From Bradyrhizobium sp. B097 (lineage in GTDB: Bacteria; Pseudomonadota; Alphaproteobacteria; Rhizobiales; Xanthobacteraceae), in the NCBI RefSeq assembly GCF_038957035.1, contig NZ_CP152412.1:2600501-2664500 (forward strand): a DNA stretch of 64,000 nt, read 5' to 3'. How positions within the stretch are numbered: position 1 is the first letter of the stretch; each line of letters opens with the position of its first letter. Shown here piece after piece: positions 10,883 to 22,600 of this stretch. The translations under genes and the position numbers were made by a program. Below the pieces are notes generated by a model. That model was given only the letters and a program-made list of their open reading frames with translations, made no database searches and had not been told where the DNA came from.

Positions 10883-13666
10883 CTAGCCGTGCGCGCGTGC
10901 TCGTTTCGGGGCTTGCTTCATTCCGGCCGCAGCCTTCGCCTTCAGCACCGCGACCGGCAGCCTGGCGAACAGCGTCGAGAGCTGAATTCTGCTGTCGCCG
11001 CCCGGGAGCGCGTATCCAGCGAGGTCGATCTCGCCGTCAAAGGCCTCAGCGCGCGGCCAGCTGCGTCCGCCCTGCGTGAACGAGGCAAATGATTTCGCCA
11101 CTGCGACGATGACCGCCTCGCGGCCGTGGCGCCGTGCGAAGGCGATGACATGATCGCGATGAGGGCCACTGACCGTGAGCGGCTGGTAGTCGCCGCTGCT
11201 GAAGACCTCGGGCAGCTCGTTGCGCAGCCGCAACAGATGCCGCGTCCATGCGAACTTCAGGCGGCCATCGCGCCAGTCTTGCGCCAGTGCGTCCCAATCC
11301 GGCGTCTCCAGTGCCCCGAGCATGTCCGCGCGTGCGGCAAAGTCGACCGGACGGCGGTTGTCGGGGTCGACAAGCGATAGATCCCAGCTTTCGGTGCCCT
11401 GGTAGAAATCCGGCACCCCCGGCATCGTCGCCTTCAGCGTGATCTGGCTCAGCGAGTTCAGCGCGCCGATCAGCGCGATGCGCTCTGCCAGCGTCGCCAG
11501 CGCATCGAGGAATTCAGGCGAGACCGTGCGATCGAGGATCCGCGCGATGAAGGTCTTCACGCCTGCCTCGTACGCTTCGTGCGGATTGAGCCAGCTGGTC
11601 TCCTGCTTGCCTTCGCGCGCGGCCTTCAGTGCATAGGCCTGGATGCGCGCGACAAGCGATGCGTCGTCCGGGTCCCAGGCGCCGAGCAGGGCCTGATAAA
11701 GCATGTATTCGAACGTCGCCGACGGGGCGCGCATCTCGCCGTCGAGCACCAGATGCGGCGCGTTGAGCACCTTCCAGCGCGCCACCGCGCTGGTCCATTC
11801 GCCGGGGATCTCCGCAAGCGCCATGATCCGGGCGCGGGCGTCCTCGCCGCGCTTGGTGTCGTGGGTCGCGGTCGCCGTCATGCCGTGCGGCCATTCGCGC
11901 GCGCGGGTCTGCATCATGGCGTGGAAGGTCTCAGGCGCGATCGCGTGGGCCGCCGGATCGCCGCCGACCTCGTTGAGTGCGAGCAGGCGGTGGTAGCGAT
12001 AGAAGGTGGTATCCTCCAGCGATTTCGCCATCATCGGCCCGGTGAATTGCTGCACCTTCAGTGCAAACCGTCGCACCCGCGGCGTGCTGTGCGGCAGCCG
12101 GCCGGGCTTCAGCAGGTCCATCGTCAGGGCATCGCGCAGGAAGTCGAAGATGCCTTCGTCGGCGGCGAACCAGTCGGCGCGGGCGCGCTCGATGGTCGCG
12201 CTGATCAGCGCGCGGTCATGCGCGGCTGGTCCCGAGGCGGTGAGATAGGTGCGATAGACCGGGAAGTGCAGCACATAGAGCTCGAGCGCCTGCCGCAGAC
12301 TGTCGGCGGAGAAGTCGCGGGTCGAATAGTGCCCGCTGGCGATGCGCGCGAGCAGCCGCGCCAGCACGGTGAATTCGCTGGTCAGCAAAGTCTCCAGCAC
12401 GCGGCGCTTGGCTTCGCGCAGCACCGGCGTCAGGTTCGGCGACTGGTTGCTGATCTGCCGCCAGATCTCGTTGAGCGGATCGAGGCCGCCGCCGTCGACC
12501 AGCACCTGACTGATCGTGTTCATCCATTCATAGCCGGTGGTGCCATGGACGCCGCTGAATTTCGTCAGCCTTTCGTCCTCGCCGAGGATCTTCTCGACCA
12601 CCATGTAGATCGGCTTGGCCTTGGCGCCCTGCGCGGAGCGGATCAGGCGGCGCAGCCGCTGGAAGTATTGGGCGGGATCGCGCAGGCCGTCGATATGGTC
12701 GAGCCGCAGGCCCTGCAGCCGGTCTTCCGCAATCAGCCGCTTCACGAGACTATGGCTCGCCTCGAAGGTGGCGGCGTCCTCGACCCTGAGGCCGGCCAGG
12801 GTGTTGACGTCGAAGAAGCGGCGATAGTTGATGTCGCTGGAGGCAAGCCGCCAGTGGCCGAGCTTGTAGTGCTGGCGTTCCAGGAGATGATGCAGCGCCA
12901 GTGTCTGGATCGGCCGGTCCTCACTGGTGCGATAGGCATCGAGCCCGCGCGCGATGATCTCGGCACTGCCCTCGATCGCCTGGATCGCCGCCTTCAGCGT
13001 CGGCGCTTCCTTGCGGTTCGGGTGACGCAGCCCGCGATACCTGGCGGCGAGTTCGAGCAGCGCGCGCCCGGCTGCGCTGTCTTCGGCGCCGGCCTCGCGG
13101 ACGGTGGTTCGCAGCACCTCGCCATAGCGCTCCGGCGCGATCGGCAGGCGGTGCTCGAAATACCAGGCGGAGAAACTGCCTTCGCTTGCGTCGTAGCGCA
13201 GCTCGATCTCGCCACGCTCCAGCGCCTGGCCATAGGACGAGCCGAGGATCGGCAGCAGCACGCCGCCGCGCGCGCGATAGGGCAGGAGGTCCCAGTCGAT
13301 GTCGAAGGAGATCGCGTGCGGTGACACCGGTCCCCATTCCAGCACATCGAGCCACCACGGATTGTCGGCAAAGTGCACGCCGACATGGTTCGGCACGAAA
13401 TCCAGGATCAGGCCGAGGTCATGGCGCTTCAGCGCATCGCTGAGCCGCGCAAAGCCTGCTTCGCCGCCCAGCTCCGGATTGAATTTGGTGTGGTCGACGA
13501 CGTCATAGCCATGGGTTGAGCCCTTGCGCGCCTTCATGAACGGCGAGGCATAGACATGGCTGATGCCGAGCGCCTTCAGATACGGCGCCACGGCGGCGGC
13601 GGCATCGAAGTCGAAATCGGCAGTGAGTTGCAGTCGGTAGGTTGCGATCGGGATCGCCGGAGGCAT
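10883..13666 (-). CDS. treY: TreY, malto-oligosyltrehalose synthase
   Basis: TreY converts the reducing-end alpha-1,4 link of a malto-oligosaccharide into a trehalose-type alpha,alpha-1,1 link, the step before TreZ. It is a GH13 enzyme: an early barrel motif YRLQLTADFDF, then YASPFMKARKGSTHGYDVVDH, catalytic Asp in LRLDHIDGLRDP and the acid in MVVEKILGEDE; GVPDFYQGTE occurs near the C-terminus, as usual for TreY. Length 927 residues is normal. The start lies 4 bases after the treZ stop; it is the last gene of the six-gene minus-strand glucan operon. Confidence 0.96.
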   Translation of the reverse strand: MPPAIPIATYRLQLTADFDFDAAAAVAPYLKALGISHVYASPFMKARKGSTHGYDVVDHTKFNPELGGEAGFARLSDALKRHDLGLILDFVPNHVGVHFADNPWWLDVLEWGPVSPHAISFDIDWDLLPYRARGGVLLPILGSSYGQALERGEIELRYDASEGSFSAWYFEHRLPIAPERYGEVLRTTVREAGAEDSAAGRALLELAARYRGLRHPNRKEAPTLKAAIQAIEGSAEIIARGLDAYRTSEDRPIQTLALHHLLERQHYKLGHWRLASSDINYRRFFDVNTLAGLRVEDAATFEASHSLVKRLIAEDRLQGLRLDHIDGLRDPAQYFQRLRRLIRSAQGAKAKPIYMVVEKILGEDERLTKFSGVHGTTGYEWMNTISQVLVDGGGLDPLNEIWRQISNQSPNLTPVLREAKRRVLETLLTSEFTVLARLLARIASGHYSTRDFSADSLRQALELYVLHFPVYRTYLTASGPAAHDRALISATIERARADWFAADEGIFDFLRDALTMDLLKPGRLPHSTPRVRRFALKVQQFTGPMMAKSLEDTTFYRYHRLLALNEVGGDPAAHAIAPETFHAMMQTRAREWPHGMTATATHDTKRGEDARARIMALAEIPGEWTSAVARWKVLNAPHLVLDGEMRAPSATFEYMLYQALLGAWDPDDASLVARIQAYALKAAREGKQETSWLNPHEAYEAGVKTFIARILDRTVSPEFLDALATLAERIALIGALNSLSQITLKATMPGVPDFYQGTESWDLSLVDPDNRRPVDFAARADMLGALETPDWDALAQDWRDGRLKFAWTRHLLRLRNELPEVFSSGDYQPLTVSGPHRDHVIAFARRHGREAVIVAVAKSFASFTQGGRSWPRAEAFDGEIDLAGYALPGGDSRIQLSTLFARLPVAVLKAKAAAGMKQAPKRARAHG

Positions 13667-13670
13667 TGTG

Positions 13671-15425
13671 CTATCCGATGTGCCAGCGCACCGCCCAGCC
13701 GGGCAGGTCGCTCGACAACGCGCCGCCCCAGATCGCAGTTCCCTTCGGTTCGGCTGCGCCGATGATATCCCGATCCGACAAATTGGCCGTCAGCCACAAC
13801 GTGCGGCCGTCGCCCATCCGCCAATGCGCGGTCAAGAGATCGCCCGTGACGCGGTCGCCGCCGAAGCGTGCCCCGATGAGCCGCGGCGTGATCTCGCGCC
13901 GGCGCGCGGCGAGCAGGTTGCGCACCAGCGCGAGCCGCGCGCGGGCGGGATCGTGGCCAAGCGCCGCCCAGTCGAGCACGGCCGATCGCACCGTCGCCTC
14001 GGCAAGCGGATCGGGAATGTCGTCGCCATACTTGGCGTAGGCCCAGGCGAATTCCCGGCGCCGGCCGGCACGGACGGCGTTGGCGAGGTCGCCTTTGAAA
14101 TCGCAGAAGAACGGGAAGGGCGTCGTTGCGCCCCATTCCTCGCCCATGAACAGCATCGGCGTGGTCGGCGCGATCAATGTGACTGCCAGCGCCGCCTCGA
14201 TCGCCTCCGGCTTCGCGATACTTTCGAGCCGATCGCCCAGTGGCCGGTTGCCGATCTGATCGTGGTTCTGCAGGAAGTTGATGAAGCAGGTCGGCGACAG
14301 CGTGCCGCTCGGCTCGCCGCGGGCCTTGCCGCCCCAGAACTGCGAGACTTCGCCCTGGTAGATGTAGCCGGACGACAGCGCGCGCGCGAGGTCCTGCTTC
14401 GGCGTCTTGTAGTCGCCGTAATAGCCCTGGGTTTCTCCGGTCAGCAGCACGTGCCAGGCGTGATGATAATCGTCGTTCCACTGGCCGCGAAACTTGCCGT
14501 GCGGCGGGTCCTCGGCGGCATCGAGCAGGCTTGCAATGTTGTCGCCGTTCTCCAGCACGAGATTGATGTGCCGGCCGGTCTCCGTGGCGAGCTTGCCCGC
14601 CGCCTTGCTGAAGTCATGGAGAATGGAGATTTCGCCGGCTTCGACGATGGTGTTGACCGCGTCGAAGCGCAGCCCGTCGAAGCGATAATCGCGCAGCCAG
14701 CTGACGACGCTGCCGATCGCAAACGCGCGTACCTCGGGCACGCGGTAATCGATCGCGCTGCCCCATGGCGTATGCGCATCGCTGAAGAAGGTGGGCGCAT
14801 AGCGGCCGAGGTAATTCCCCTCGGGGCCGAAATGGTTGTAGACCACGTCGAGCATCACCATCAGCCCGCGCAGATGCGCTTCGTCGATCAGGGTTTTGAG
14901 GTCCTCGGGGCGGCCGTAGGCGCTATCGGGCGCATACCAGAGCACGCCGTCATAGCCCCAGTTGCGCTTGCCCGCGAAATCCGCCAGCGGCATCAGTTCG
15001 AGCGCGGTGATGCCGGTTGCCACCAGATGATCGAGCTTGTCGATCATGGCGCGATAGGTGCCCTCCGGCGTGAAGGTCCCGACATGGGCCTCGAGAATGA
15101 CGGCCTCATGCCAGGGACGGCCGCGCCACTCGGTCGCGCGCCATTTGAAGGCTGAGTGATCGATCACCTCGCTCGGGCCGAACACGTCGTTCGGCTGGAA
15201 CGCGGAGGCCGGATCGGGCACGTCGACCTCGTCATCGATGCGGAATTTGTAACGCGTGCCCGCGCGCGCGCCGGCGATCTCGGCGATGTACCAGCCGGCG
15301 GCATCGCGCGTGAGCGCGTGCGGCTTGTCGAGCAGGAGGTCGACGCGCTTGGCTGCCGGCGCCCAGAGCCGGAAGCGCGCGCCATCAGCGGTCAGTTCGG
15401 GTCCGAAGTGCTGCGCACTACTCAT
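13671..15425 (-). CDS. treZ: TreZ, malto-oligosyltrehalose trehalohydrolase
   Basis: TreZ releases free trehalose from the maltooligosyl-trehalose made by TreY. The 584-residue protein begins MSSAQHFGPELTADGARFRL with an N-terminal beta-sandwich domain, then the GH13 barrel with YNHFGPEGNYL, nucleophile Asp in GLRFDAVNTI, acid Glu in NLVLENGD and NFLQNHDQIGNR. The frame is open further upstream, but the ATG at 15423-15425 overlaps the treX stop as ATGA and starts the family homology. It is tightly packed between treX and treY. Confidence 0.96.
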   Translation of the reverse strand: MSSAQHFGPELTADGARFRLWAPAAKRVDLLLDKPHALTRDAAGWYIAEIAGARAGTRYKFRIDDEVDVPDPASAFQPNDVFGPSEVIDHSAFKWRATEWRGRPWHEAVILEAHVGTFTPEGTYRAMIDKLDHLVATGITALELMPLADFAGKRNWGYDGVLWYAPDSAYGRPEDLKTLIDEAHLRGLMVMLDVVYNHFGPEGNYLGRYAPTFFSDAHTPWGSAIDYRVPEVRAFAIGSVVSWLRDYRFDGLRFDAVNTIVEAGEISILHDFSKAAGKLATETGRHINLVLENGDNIASLLDAAEDPPHGKFRGQWNDDYHHAWHVLLTGETQGYYGDYKTPKQDLARALSSGYIYQGEVSQFWGGKARGEPSGTLSPTCFINFLQNHDQIGNRPLGDRLESIAKPEAIEAALAVTLIAPTTPMLFMGEEWGATTPFPFFCDFKGDLANAVRAGRRREFAWAYAKYGDDIPDPLAEATVRSAVLDWAALGHDPARARLALVRNLLAARRREITPRLIGARFGGDRVTGDLLTAHWRMGDGRTLWLTANLSDRDIIGAAEPKGTAIWGGALSSDLPGWAVRWHIG

Positions 15426-17494
15426 GCGGAGCCTGCGAATGCCAGCACCGAGCGCGGCGGTGCCGTGGCGTCGGCACCGGCTGCAAATTGCTCGGCCGTT
15501 TGTTCTGCCTTGGTCGTGTTCAAGACCTGCTGCCAGCTCCTGTATTCCGCCATCCGCGGCATCCTGAACACGATCTCCTGCGGCGCGGCATTGAGCACGA
15601 TAAAGATCGGCGCCTGGCCCTGTTCCATCGGCCCCAGCACGTAGGCGAGGAACCGGCTTTCCGGGAATTTCCAGTCGGACTCCTTCATCTCCTCCGCTGA
15701 TGGCGTCAGCCAGATCACGCCATAGCTGCCGTCGGCGCGGCGGCCGTCGAGCCAGCTCTGGCAGCGGATCTGGCCGAAGCGCTGGCGGAGCGCGGTGAGA
15801 TGACCGATGAAGGCGATGGCGTCGTCGTCCGTGCCGAGGTTCTCCCAACCGATCCAGCCGGTCTCATTGTCCTGGCAGTAGGCGTTGTTGTTGCCGGCTT
15901 GCGTGTTGGCGACTTCGTCGCCGGCAAGGATCAGCGGCGTGCCCTGTGCGAGCAGCAGGCAGGCCAGCGCGTTCTTCCTGAGCTGGCGGCGCAGCGCGAT
16001 GATGGCGGGATCGTCGGTCGGGCCTTCATGGCCGCAATTGTTGCTGTGGTTGTCGTTGGAGCCGTCGCGATTGTCCTCGCCATTGGCCTCATTGTGCTTC
16101 TCGTTGTAGCTGAAGAGATCGGCGAGCGTGAAGCCGTCATGCACCGTGATGTGATTGACGCTGGCGCGGGTCGCGCGGTTGTCGTGGTGAAACAAATCCG
16201 AGGACGCCGTCATGCGGCCCGAGATGTCGCCGATCAGGCTGCCTTCGCCGCTCCAGTAGCGCCGCATCGCGCTGCGATAGCGATCATTCCACTCCGACCA
16301 TTGCGACGGAAACGCGCCGACCTGATAGCCGCCGAGACCGAGGTCCCAGGGCTCGGCGACCATCTTCGCGGTCGCCAGCACCGGGTCCTGGCGGATCGCG
16401 GCGAGGAAGGGATGGTTGCGATCGAATCCGTTCGGCCCGCGCGCCAGGGTCGTGGCGAGATCGAAGCGGAAGCCGTCGACATGGCAGACCTCGACCCAGT
16501 AGCGCAGCGAATCCATCACCATCTGCAGCACGCGCGGATGGGTGAGGTTGACCGAGCTGCCGCAGCCGGTGAAGTCGTCGTAGAAGCGCGGGTTCTCGCG
16601 GTTCAGCCAGTAATAGGAGGCATTGTCGATGCCGCGGAAGCACAGCGTCGGGCCCATGTGATTGCCCTCGGCGGTGTGGTTGTAGACGACGTCGAGCAGC
16701 ACCTCGATGCCGGCATCGTGCAGCCGCGCCACCGTGGTGCGGAACGAGTCGAGCGCATTGTCCTGGGCGTAGCGTGCCTCCGGCGCGAAGAAGGCGATGG
16801 TGTTGTAGCCCCAGTAGTTCGACAGCTTCTTTTCGACCAGAGTGCGGTCGTCGATCAGGCCGTGGATCGGCAACAGCTCGATGGTGGTGACGCCGAGCCG
16901 CTTGAGATGGTCGATCATCGCCGGCGACGACAGGCCGCCATAGGTGCCGCGCAGGTTCGGCGGCACGTCGTCGCGCTTCTGGGTCAGGCCCTTCACGTGG
17001 GCCTCGTAGATGATGGTGTCTGCCCACGGAATGTGCGGCCGGATCTCGCGGCGGCCCCAGTTGAAGGTCTCGTCAACCACCACCGCCTTCGGCATGCCGC
17101 GGGCATTGTCGCGCCGGTCGAAGGAGAGATCCTCGCGCGCGCTGCCGGTGCGGTAGGCGAAATGCGCATCGCTCCACACCAGCCGGCCCGCGAGTCGCTT
17201 GGCATAGGGATCGAGCAGCAGCTTGTTGGCGTTGAAGCGGTGGCCGCGCTCCGGCGCGTAGGGCCCGTAGACGCGATAGCCGTAGAGCTGGCCCGGCGAG
17301 ACGTCGTTCAGATAGCAATGCCAGACGTCCTCGGTACGTTCCGGCACCTCGATCCGCTCGAGCTCGCGGCGGCCCTGGCCGTCGAACAGGCACAGCTCCA
17401 CCTTCTCCGCATTCGCCGAGAACAGCGCAAAATTGGTGCCTCTGCCGTCCCAGCTTGCACCGAGCCGTGCGGACGTACCCCCGGTCAGTCGCAT
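15422..17494 (-). CDS. treX: TreX/GlgX, glycogen debranching enzyme
   Basis: A GH13 isoamylase-type enzyme that hydrolyses alpha-1,6 branches and supplies linear maltodextrins for TreY/TreZ. An N-terminal CBM48-type domain (GASWDGRGTNFALFSANAEKV) precedes the barrel, which has YNHTAEGNHMGP, Asp in GFRFDLATTLARG, Glu in VAEPWDLGLGGYQVG and VHDGFTLADLFSYN. Its 690 residues match GlgX/TreX. It starts 3 bases after the glgB stop and overlaps treZ by four bases. The symbol treX is chosen because treY and treZ follow; glgX is the equivalent name. Confidence 0.95.
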   Translation of the reverse strand: MRLTGGTSARLGASWDGRGTNFALFSANAEKVELCLFDGQGRRELERIEVPERTEDVWHCYLNDVSPGQLYGYRVYGPYAPERGHRFNANKLLLDPYAKRLAGRLVWSDAHFAYRTGSAREDLSFDRRDNARGMPKAVVVDETFNWGRREIRPHIPWADTIIYEAHVKGLTQKRDDVPPNLRGTYGGLSSPAMIDHLKRLGVTTIELLPIHGLIDDRTLVEKKLSNYWGYNTIAFFAPEARYAQDNALDSFRTTVARLHDAGIEVLLDVVYNHTAEGNHMGPTLCFRGIDNASYYWLNRENPRFYDDFTGCGSSVNLTHPRVLQMVMDSLRYWVEVCHVDGFRFDLATTLARGPNGFDRNHPFLAAIRQDPVLATAKMVAEPWDLGLGGYQVGAFPSQWSEWNDRYRSAMRRYWSGEGSLIGDISGRMTASSDLFHHDNRATRASVNHITVHDGFTLADLFSYNEKHNEANGEDNRDGSNDNHSNNCGHEGPTDDPAIIALRRQLRKNALACLLLAQGTPLILAGDEVANTQAGNNNAYCQDNETGWIGWENLGTDDDAIAFIGHLTALRQRFGQIRCQSWLDGRRADGSYGVIWLTPSAEEMKESDWKFPESRFLAYVLGPMEQGQAPIFIVLNAAPQEIVFRMPRMAEYRSWQQVLNTTKAEQTAEQFAAGADATAPPRSVLAFAGSA

Positions 17495-17497
17495 GGA

Positions 17498-19645
17498 TCA
17501 GCTTTCCGGTACGAGAAAGATCGCTGCCAGCGGCGGAATGGTCAGGCTCAGCTCGGATGTGGCGCCCTCCGAGGCACGGACCTCGCCGATATTGCCGACA
17601 TTGGTGCCGCCGTAATGGGAGGAATCCGAGTTGAACACCTCGTGCCACTTGCCCGCGAACGGCACCCGGACGCGATAGTTGCGGTAGACATTGGGCGAGA
17701 AGTTCAGGACCACGAGGCAGCGGGCGCGCGCATCATTGCCCTTGCGGATCCAGCCGAACACATTGTTACCGGCGTCGTCGGTGATGACCCATTCGAAGCC
17801 GGCCTGGTCGCAGTCGAGCTCGTGCAGCGCCGGCAGCGCGCGATAGAGCCGGTTGAGGTCGCGGACCAGGTTCTGGATGCCGCTATGCCTCGGCTGTTGC
17901 AGCAAATGCCAATCGATCGAGTGGTCGTGATTCCATTCGCGCTCCTGGCCGAACTCGCAGCCCATGAACATGAGCTTCTTGCCGGGATGCCCGAACATGA
18001 AACTGTAATAGGCGCGCAGATTGGCGAAGCGCTGCCAGTCGTCGCCGGGCATGCGGCCGAGGATCGAGCGCTTGCCGTGCACGACCTCGTCGTGCGACAG
18101 CGGCAGGATGAAGTTCTCCGAGAAGGCGTAGTGCAGGCCGAACAGGATGTCGCCGTGATGGAATTTGCGGTGGATGGGATCCTTGCTGATATATTTCAGC
18201 GTGTCGTGCATCCAGCCCATGTTCCACTTGTAGCCGAAGCCGAGCCCGCCATATTCGACGGGCCGCGACACCTGCGGCCACGCGGTGGATTCCTCCGCCG
18301 CCGTCATCGCCTGCGGGAAGTGTGCGTAGAGCTCGGTGTTGAATCGGCGCAGGAAGTCGATCGCCTCGATGTTCTCCCGGCCGCCATATTTGTTCGGGAT
18401 CCAGCCGCCGGCGGGACGGCTGTAGTCGAGATACAGCATGGAGGCGACGGCATCGACGCGCAGCCCGTCGATGCCGTAGCGATCGAGCCAGAACAGCGCG
18501 TTCGACACCAGGAAGTTGGTGACCTCGGTGCGCCCATAATTGTAGATCAGCGTGCCCCAATCGAGGTGACGGCCCTGCAGCGGATTGGCGTGCTCGTAGA
18601 GCGCGGTGCCGTCGAAATTGCCGAGACCGTGCGGATCGTCGGGGAAATGCCCGGGGACCCAGTCGAGCAGCACGGCGAGGCCTGCGCCGTGGCAGGCATC
18701 GATCAGCGCGGCAAAATCGTCGGGCGAGCCGAAACGGCTGGTCGGAGCGAACATGCCGGTCGGCTGGTAGCCCCAGGAGCCGTCGAACGGATGCTCGGTG
18801 ATGGGCAGGAATTCGATATGGGTGAAGCCCATGTCGCTGGCGTAGGCGGGAAGCTGCTCCGCCATCTCGCGATAGCTCAGCCACTCATTGCGGCCCTTGC
18901 GGCGCCACGATCCGAGATGGACCTCGTAGATCGACATCGGCGAGCTCAGGGCGTTAACACGATCGGGCGCCGGGCGCGGATGCGGGATCTTGCGCTCGTC
19001 GATCACGATCGAGGCGGTCTTCGGACGCACCTCGGCGGCGAACGCCAGCGGATCGGACTTCAGCGGCAGATGCTGGCCGTTGCGCCCGATGATCTCGAAC
19101 TTGTAGTGGTCGCCGACGCGCGCGCGCGGGATGAACAGCTCCCAGTAGCCCGGGCCGCGCACCCGCATCGGATGCCGCCGTCCGTCCCAGAAATTGAAGT
19201 CGCCGACCACGCTGACCCGCCGCGCATTCGGCGCCAGCACCACGAAGCCGATGCCGTCGACGCCGTCGAGCGTCATCGGATGGGCGCCGAGCGTGTCGTA
19301 GACGCGCAGATGCGTGCCTTCGCCGAGCAGATAGAGGTCGAAATCGCTCAGGATCGGCGGAAAGCGATAGGCATCTTCCAGTTCGACGACGTTGTCGCCA
19401 AAGCGGGCGCGGAGCTGGTAGCGCGTCGAGCCGTTCGGCAAGGGACCTGCGAACAGGCCGGCGTCATGGATTTTGGCCAGCGGCGCCGCCTCACCATGCT
19501 CCCCGATCGCCTCGACATTGCTGGCATCAGGCAGGAAGGCGCGCACGACATTGCGATTCCCCTCGGCATGAAGCCCGAGATAGTGGAAGGGATCGGAGTG
19601 GCGGCCCTCGATGATGGCATAGGCCTCGGCGGGCAGTTTGGTCAT
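17498..19645 (-). CDS. glgB: GlgB, 1,4-alpha-glucan branching enzyme
   Basis: GlgB introduces alpha-1,6 branches into the linear glucan made here by GlgE. The 715-residue protein has an N-terminal extension, a CBM48 domain (about 110-210, [18 protein letters not shown]) and the GH13 barrel with [17 protein letters not shown], Asp in [17 protein letters not shown], Glu in [12 protein letters not shown] and [14 protein letters not shown]. The ATG overlaps the treS stop as ATGA, so translation is probably coupled. Its place between treS-mak and treX ties it to the GlgE route rather than only to classical glgC-glgA synthesis, which is absent here. Confidence 0.97.
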   Translation of the reverse strand: MTKLPAEAYAIIEGRHSDPFHYLGLHAEGNRNVVRAFLPDASNVEAIGEHGEAAPLAKIHDAGLFAGPLPNGSTRYQLRARFGDNVVELEDAYRFPPILSDFDLYLLGEGTHLRVYDTLGAHPMTLDGVDGIGFVVLAPNARRVSVVGDFNFWDGRRHPMRVRGPGYWELFIPRARVGDHYKFEIIGRNGQHLPLKSDPLAFAAEVRPKTASIVIDERKIPHPRPAPDRVNALSSPMSIYEVHLGSWRRKGRNEWLSYREMAEQLPAYASDMGFTHIEFLPITEHPFDGSWGYQPTGMFAPTSRFGSPDDFAALIDACHGAGLAVLLDWVPGHFPDDPHGLGNFDGTALYEHANPLQGRHLDWGTLIYNYGRTEVTNFLVSNALFWLDRYGIDGLRVDAVASMLYLDYSRPAGGWIPNKYGGRENIEAIDFLRRFNTELYAHFPQAMTAAEESTAWPQVSRPVEYGGLGFGYKWNMGWMHDTLKYISKDPIHRKFHHGDILFGLHYAFSENFILPLSHDEVVHGKRSILGRMPGDDWQRFANLRAYYSFMFGHPGKKLMFMGCEFGQEREWNHDHSIDWHLLQQPRHSGIQNLVRDLNRLYRALPALHELDCDQAGFEWVITDDAGNNVFGWIRKGNDARARCLVVLNFSPNVYRNYRVRVPFAGKWHEVFNSDSSHYGGTNVGNIGEVRASEGATSELSLTIPPLAAIFLVPES

Positions 19646-22600
19646 GCAACCTCATGCGGCTGTTGGGCCAGGAGTCTCAACAGGCCAGTCAGTGGGACGC
19701 GGAGCCAATCCGGCCGGTTGGCCAGCTCATACTCGATCTCGTAGAAGGCTTTCTCAAGCAGGAAAAAGTTGAGCAGGCGGTCGGCTGCCCTGGCGTCGGC
19801 GGGCCACAGCCGCTGGCCGGCCATGGTCTCGCGGTAGGCCGCGAGCAGGGCATCCGCGGCCTGGTCGCGCCATTCGGCCAAAGCGAGGCTCAGCCTGCCG
19901 CTCTCGTCGGGGGCGACCTTGAGGGCCCGTTCCAGCGCGACAGTCGCGGCATAGTCGATCGAGCGGATCAGCCCGGCGACGTCGCGCGCCGCCGGTGCCT
20001 TGCGGCGCCGCTCGGCGATGGTGCGACCCGGTCCGCCGTCGAAATCGATGATGAAGACGTCGTCCTTGACGACCAGCAACTGGCCGAGATGCAGGTCGCC
20101 ATGATGGCGGATGCTGAACCCGTCGGTCTCGCGCGGCAGCAGCGCCTTGAGCCGTTCCGGCAGCATGTCGTGCTGGGCCTGCAACTGATCGGCCAGCAGC
20201 CGGTCGGCCTCTTTCAGGGAGCCGCGCCGCTGCTTCAGCGTGTCGAACACGCGCTCGGCGCGTGCCATGATCTCGTCGCTCCAGCGCTGCAGGTCTTCGG
20301 GCCTGGTCGGTTCGGGCGCGAAATCCGGCAGGTCGCGGTTGCTGGCGAGCGCGATGTGCAGCTCGGCGAGACGCTTGCCGCTGTGCGAAAGGTGGCGCAG
20401 GTAAGTCGCATGATCGCCGTTCTCCTCCGGATTTTCGCTCGCCGCCAGCAGGCGCTGCCGCTCGACGAGGCGATCAAGGTGCGCAGCGGCCACGGTCCAG
20501 AGGTCGCCCTGGTTGACCACCATGGCGTGCAGCACCGCGATCGCGCTGCGATTGTCACCTTCCACCAGTTCCGATGTGCCGAGCAATGCGGGTGTGTTGG
20601 GGAAATTGACCACTTCGGTGAGGAAGCGGCCCATCTCGATCTCCGGATTGATGCCAACCTCGAGCTTCCGGTAGATCTTGGTGACATACTCATTGTCGAC
20701 CAGCGCGGTCGAATGCGGCTGATCGTTCTCGAAGACGCGGATCCGCTCGGGCTGCCGCACCGGGCGGTCGGAGAAGCGGCTGGTCGGCCGGAATTCGAGC
20801 TTCAGGCGCTGTTCGCCCTCGTCGACGGTGAGGTTTTCCCGCAAGTTGCGCAGGAACAGGCCGGTGAATATCTGGTCGGTTGAGACATCGAGCAGCGTGC
20901 CCTCGCGCGCGCCCTGACGGACGGCGGCAAAGGCGCGCGGGTTGTAGCGCTCGCGGTCGAAGCGCACCCATTCGATCTGCATCGGCAGCACGTAGCGGCT
21001 GGTGTTGCCGCGCTCCGTGGTTTCGAAGAAGATCAGCCAGGGCCGGTTGTCGCCGATGTCGCAGAACGGGATCGCGGACACCAGCGTCGGCTGGATCGCC
21101 TTCGCCGAATGCTCCGGGTACCAGCGCGTGCGGGCGAGATGGCCGGGCAGCACGTCATGCTCGAACACGCCGCGCTCCCGCGCCAGCGACGTCCAGGTCG
21201 AACCGAGCGGCACGACCAGCGTCTCGAACTCCGGCACCGCCCGCGGCTTCACCGGCTCGGACTTGTCCCGCTCCTGCAGCTGGAACCAGTAGAAACCGTA
21301 AGGCGCCAGCGTGATCATATAGGGCAGCTCGCCGATCGCCGGGAAGCGCGTGCGTCCGAGCATCTCGAGCGGAATGCGGTCCTTGAAGGCGGAGAGGTCG
21401 AGTTCGGTCGCCTGCGCCGAGCGCGACAGATTGGCGACGCACAGGATCGCCTCGCCCTGGTACTGCCTGACATAGGCGAGCACCGAGCGGTTCTCGGGGC
21501 GGATGAAGGTCATGGTGCCGCGCCCGAAGGCAAGCGTCGACTTGCGCACCGCGATCAGCCGCTTGGTCGCCGACAGCAGCGACGACAGGCTGCGCGACTG
21601 TGCCTCGACATTGACGGATTCGTAGCCGTAGACCGGGTCCATGATCATCGGCGCGTAGAGCCGCGCCGGGTCGGCGCGCGAGAAGCCGCCGTTGCGGTCC
21701 GGCGACCACTGCATCGGCGTCCGCACGCCGTTGCGGTCGCCGAGGTAGATGTTGTCGCCCATGCCGATCTCGTCGCCGTAATAGATGATCGGCGTGCCCG
21801 GGAACGACAGCAGCAGCGAGTTCATCAGCTCGATCTTGCGCCTGTCGTTGTCCATCAGCGGCGCAAGGCGGCGGCGGATGCCGACATTGATGCGGGCGCG
21901 CGGGTCGTTGGCGTAGGTCGACCACAGATAGTCGCGCTCGACGTCGGTGACCATCTCCAAGGTCAGCTCGTCGTGATTGCGCAGGAACAGCGCCCACTGG
22001 GCGGCTGCCGGAATGTCGGGCGTCTGCCTGAGGATGTCGGTGATCGGAAAGCGGTCTTCCTGCGCGATTGCCATGTAAATCCGCGGCATCAGCGGGAAGT
22101 GATAGGCCATGTGGCATTCGTCGCCATGGCCGAAATATTCCTGCACGTCCTCCGGCCATTGATTGGCCTCGGCCAGCAGGATCTTGCCCTTGGCATAGGC
22201 GTCGAGCTCCTGGCGCAGCCGCTTGATGATGGCATGCGTCTCCGGCAGGTTCTCGTTGTTGGTGCCGTCGCGCTCGCACAGATAGGGAATGGCGTCGAGC
22301 CGGAAGCCGTCGACGCCGGTGTCGAGCCAGCGCTTCATCACCTGCACGATGGCGCGCACCACGCGGGGATTGTCGAAATTCAGGTCGGGCTGGTGCGAGA
22401 AGAAGCGGTGCCAGTAGAACTGGCCGGCTTCCGGATCCCAGGTCCAGTTCGACTTTTCCGTGTCGGTGAAGATGATCCTTGTATCGAGGTATTTCTGGTC
22501 GGTGTCGCTCCAGACATACCAGCTGCGTGCGCTCGAATTCGGCGGGCTGCGGCGCGCGCGCTTGAACCAGGCGTGCTGGTCCGAGGTGTGGTTGATGACG

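Noticed and set aside
15800..19744. Very long open frame on the plus strand opposite glgB and treX (over 1300 codons)
   Set aside because: It is a by-product of high GC codon use in the minus-strand genes; the translation is Arg/Val/Ala-rich without any domain, while the opposite strand encodes two clear GH13 enzymes.
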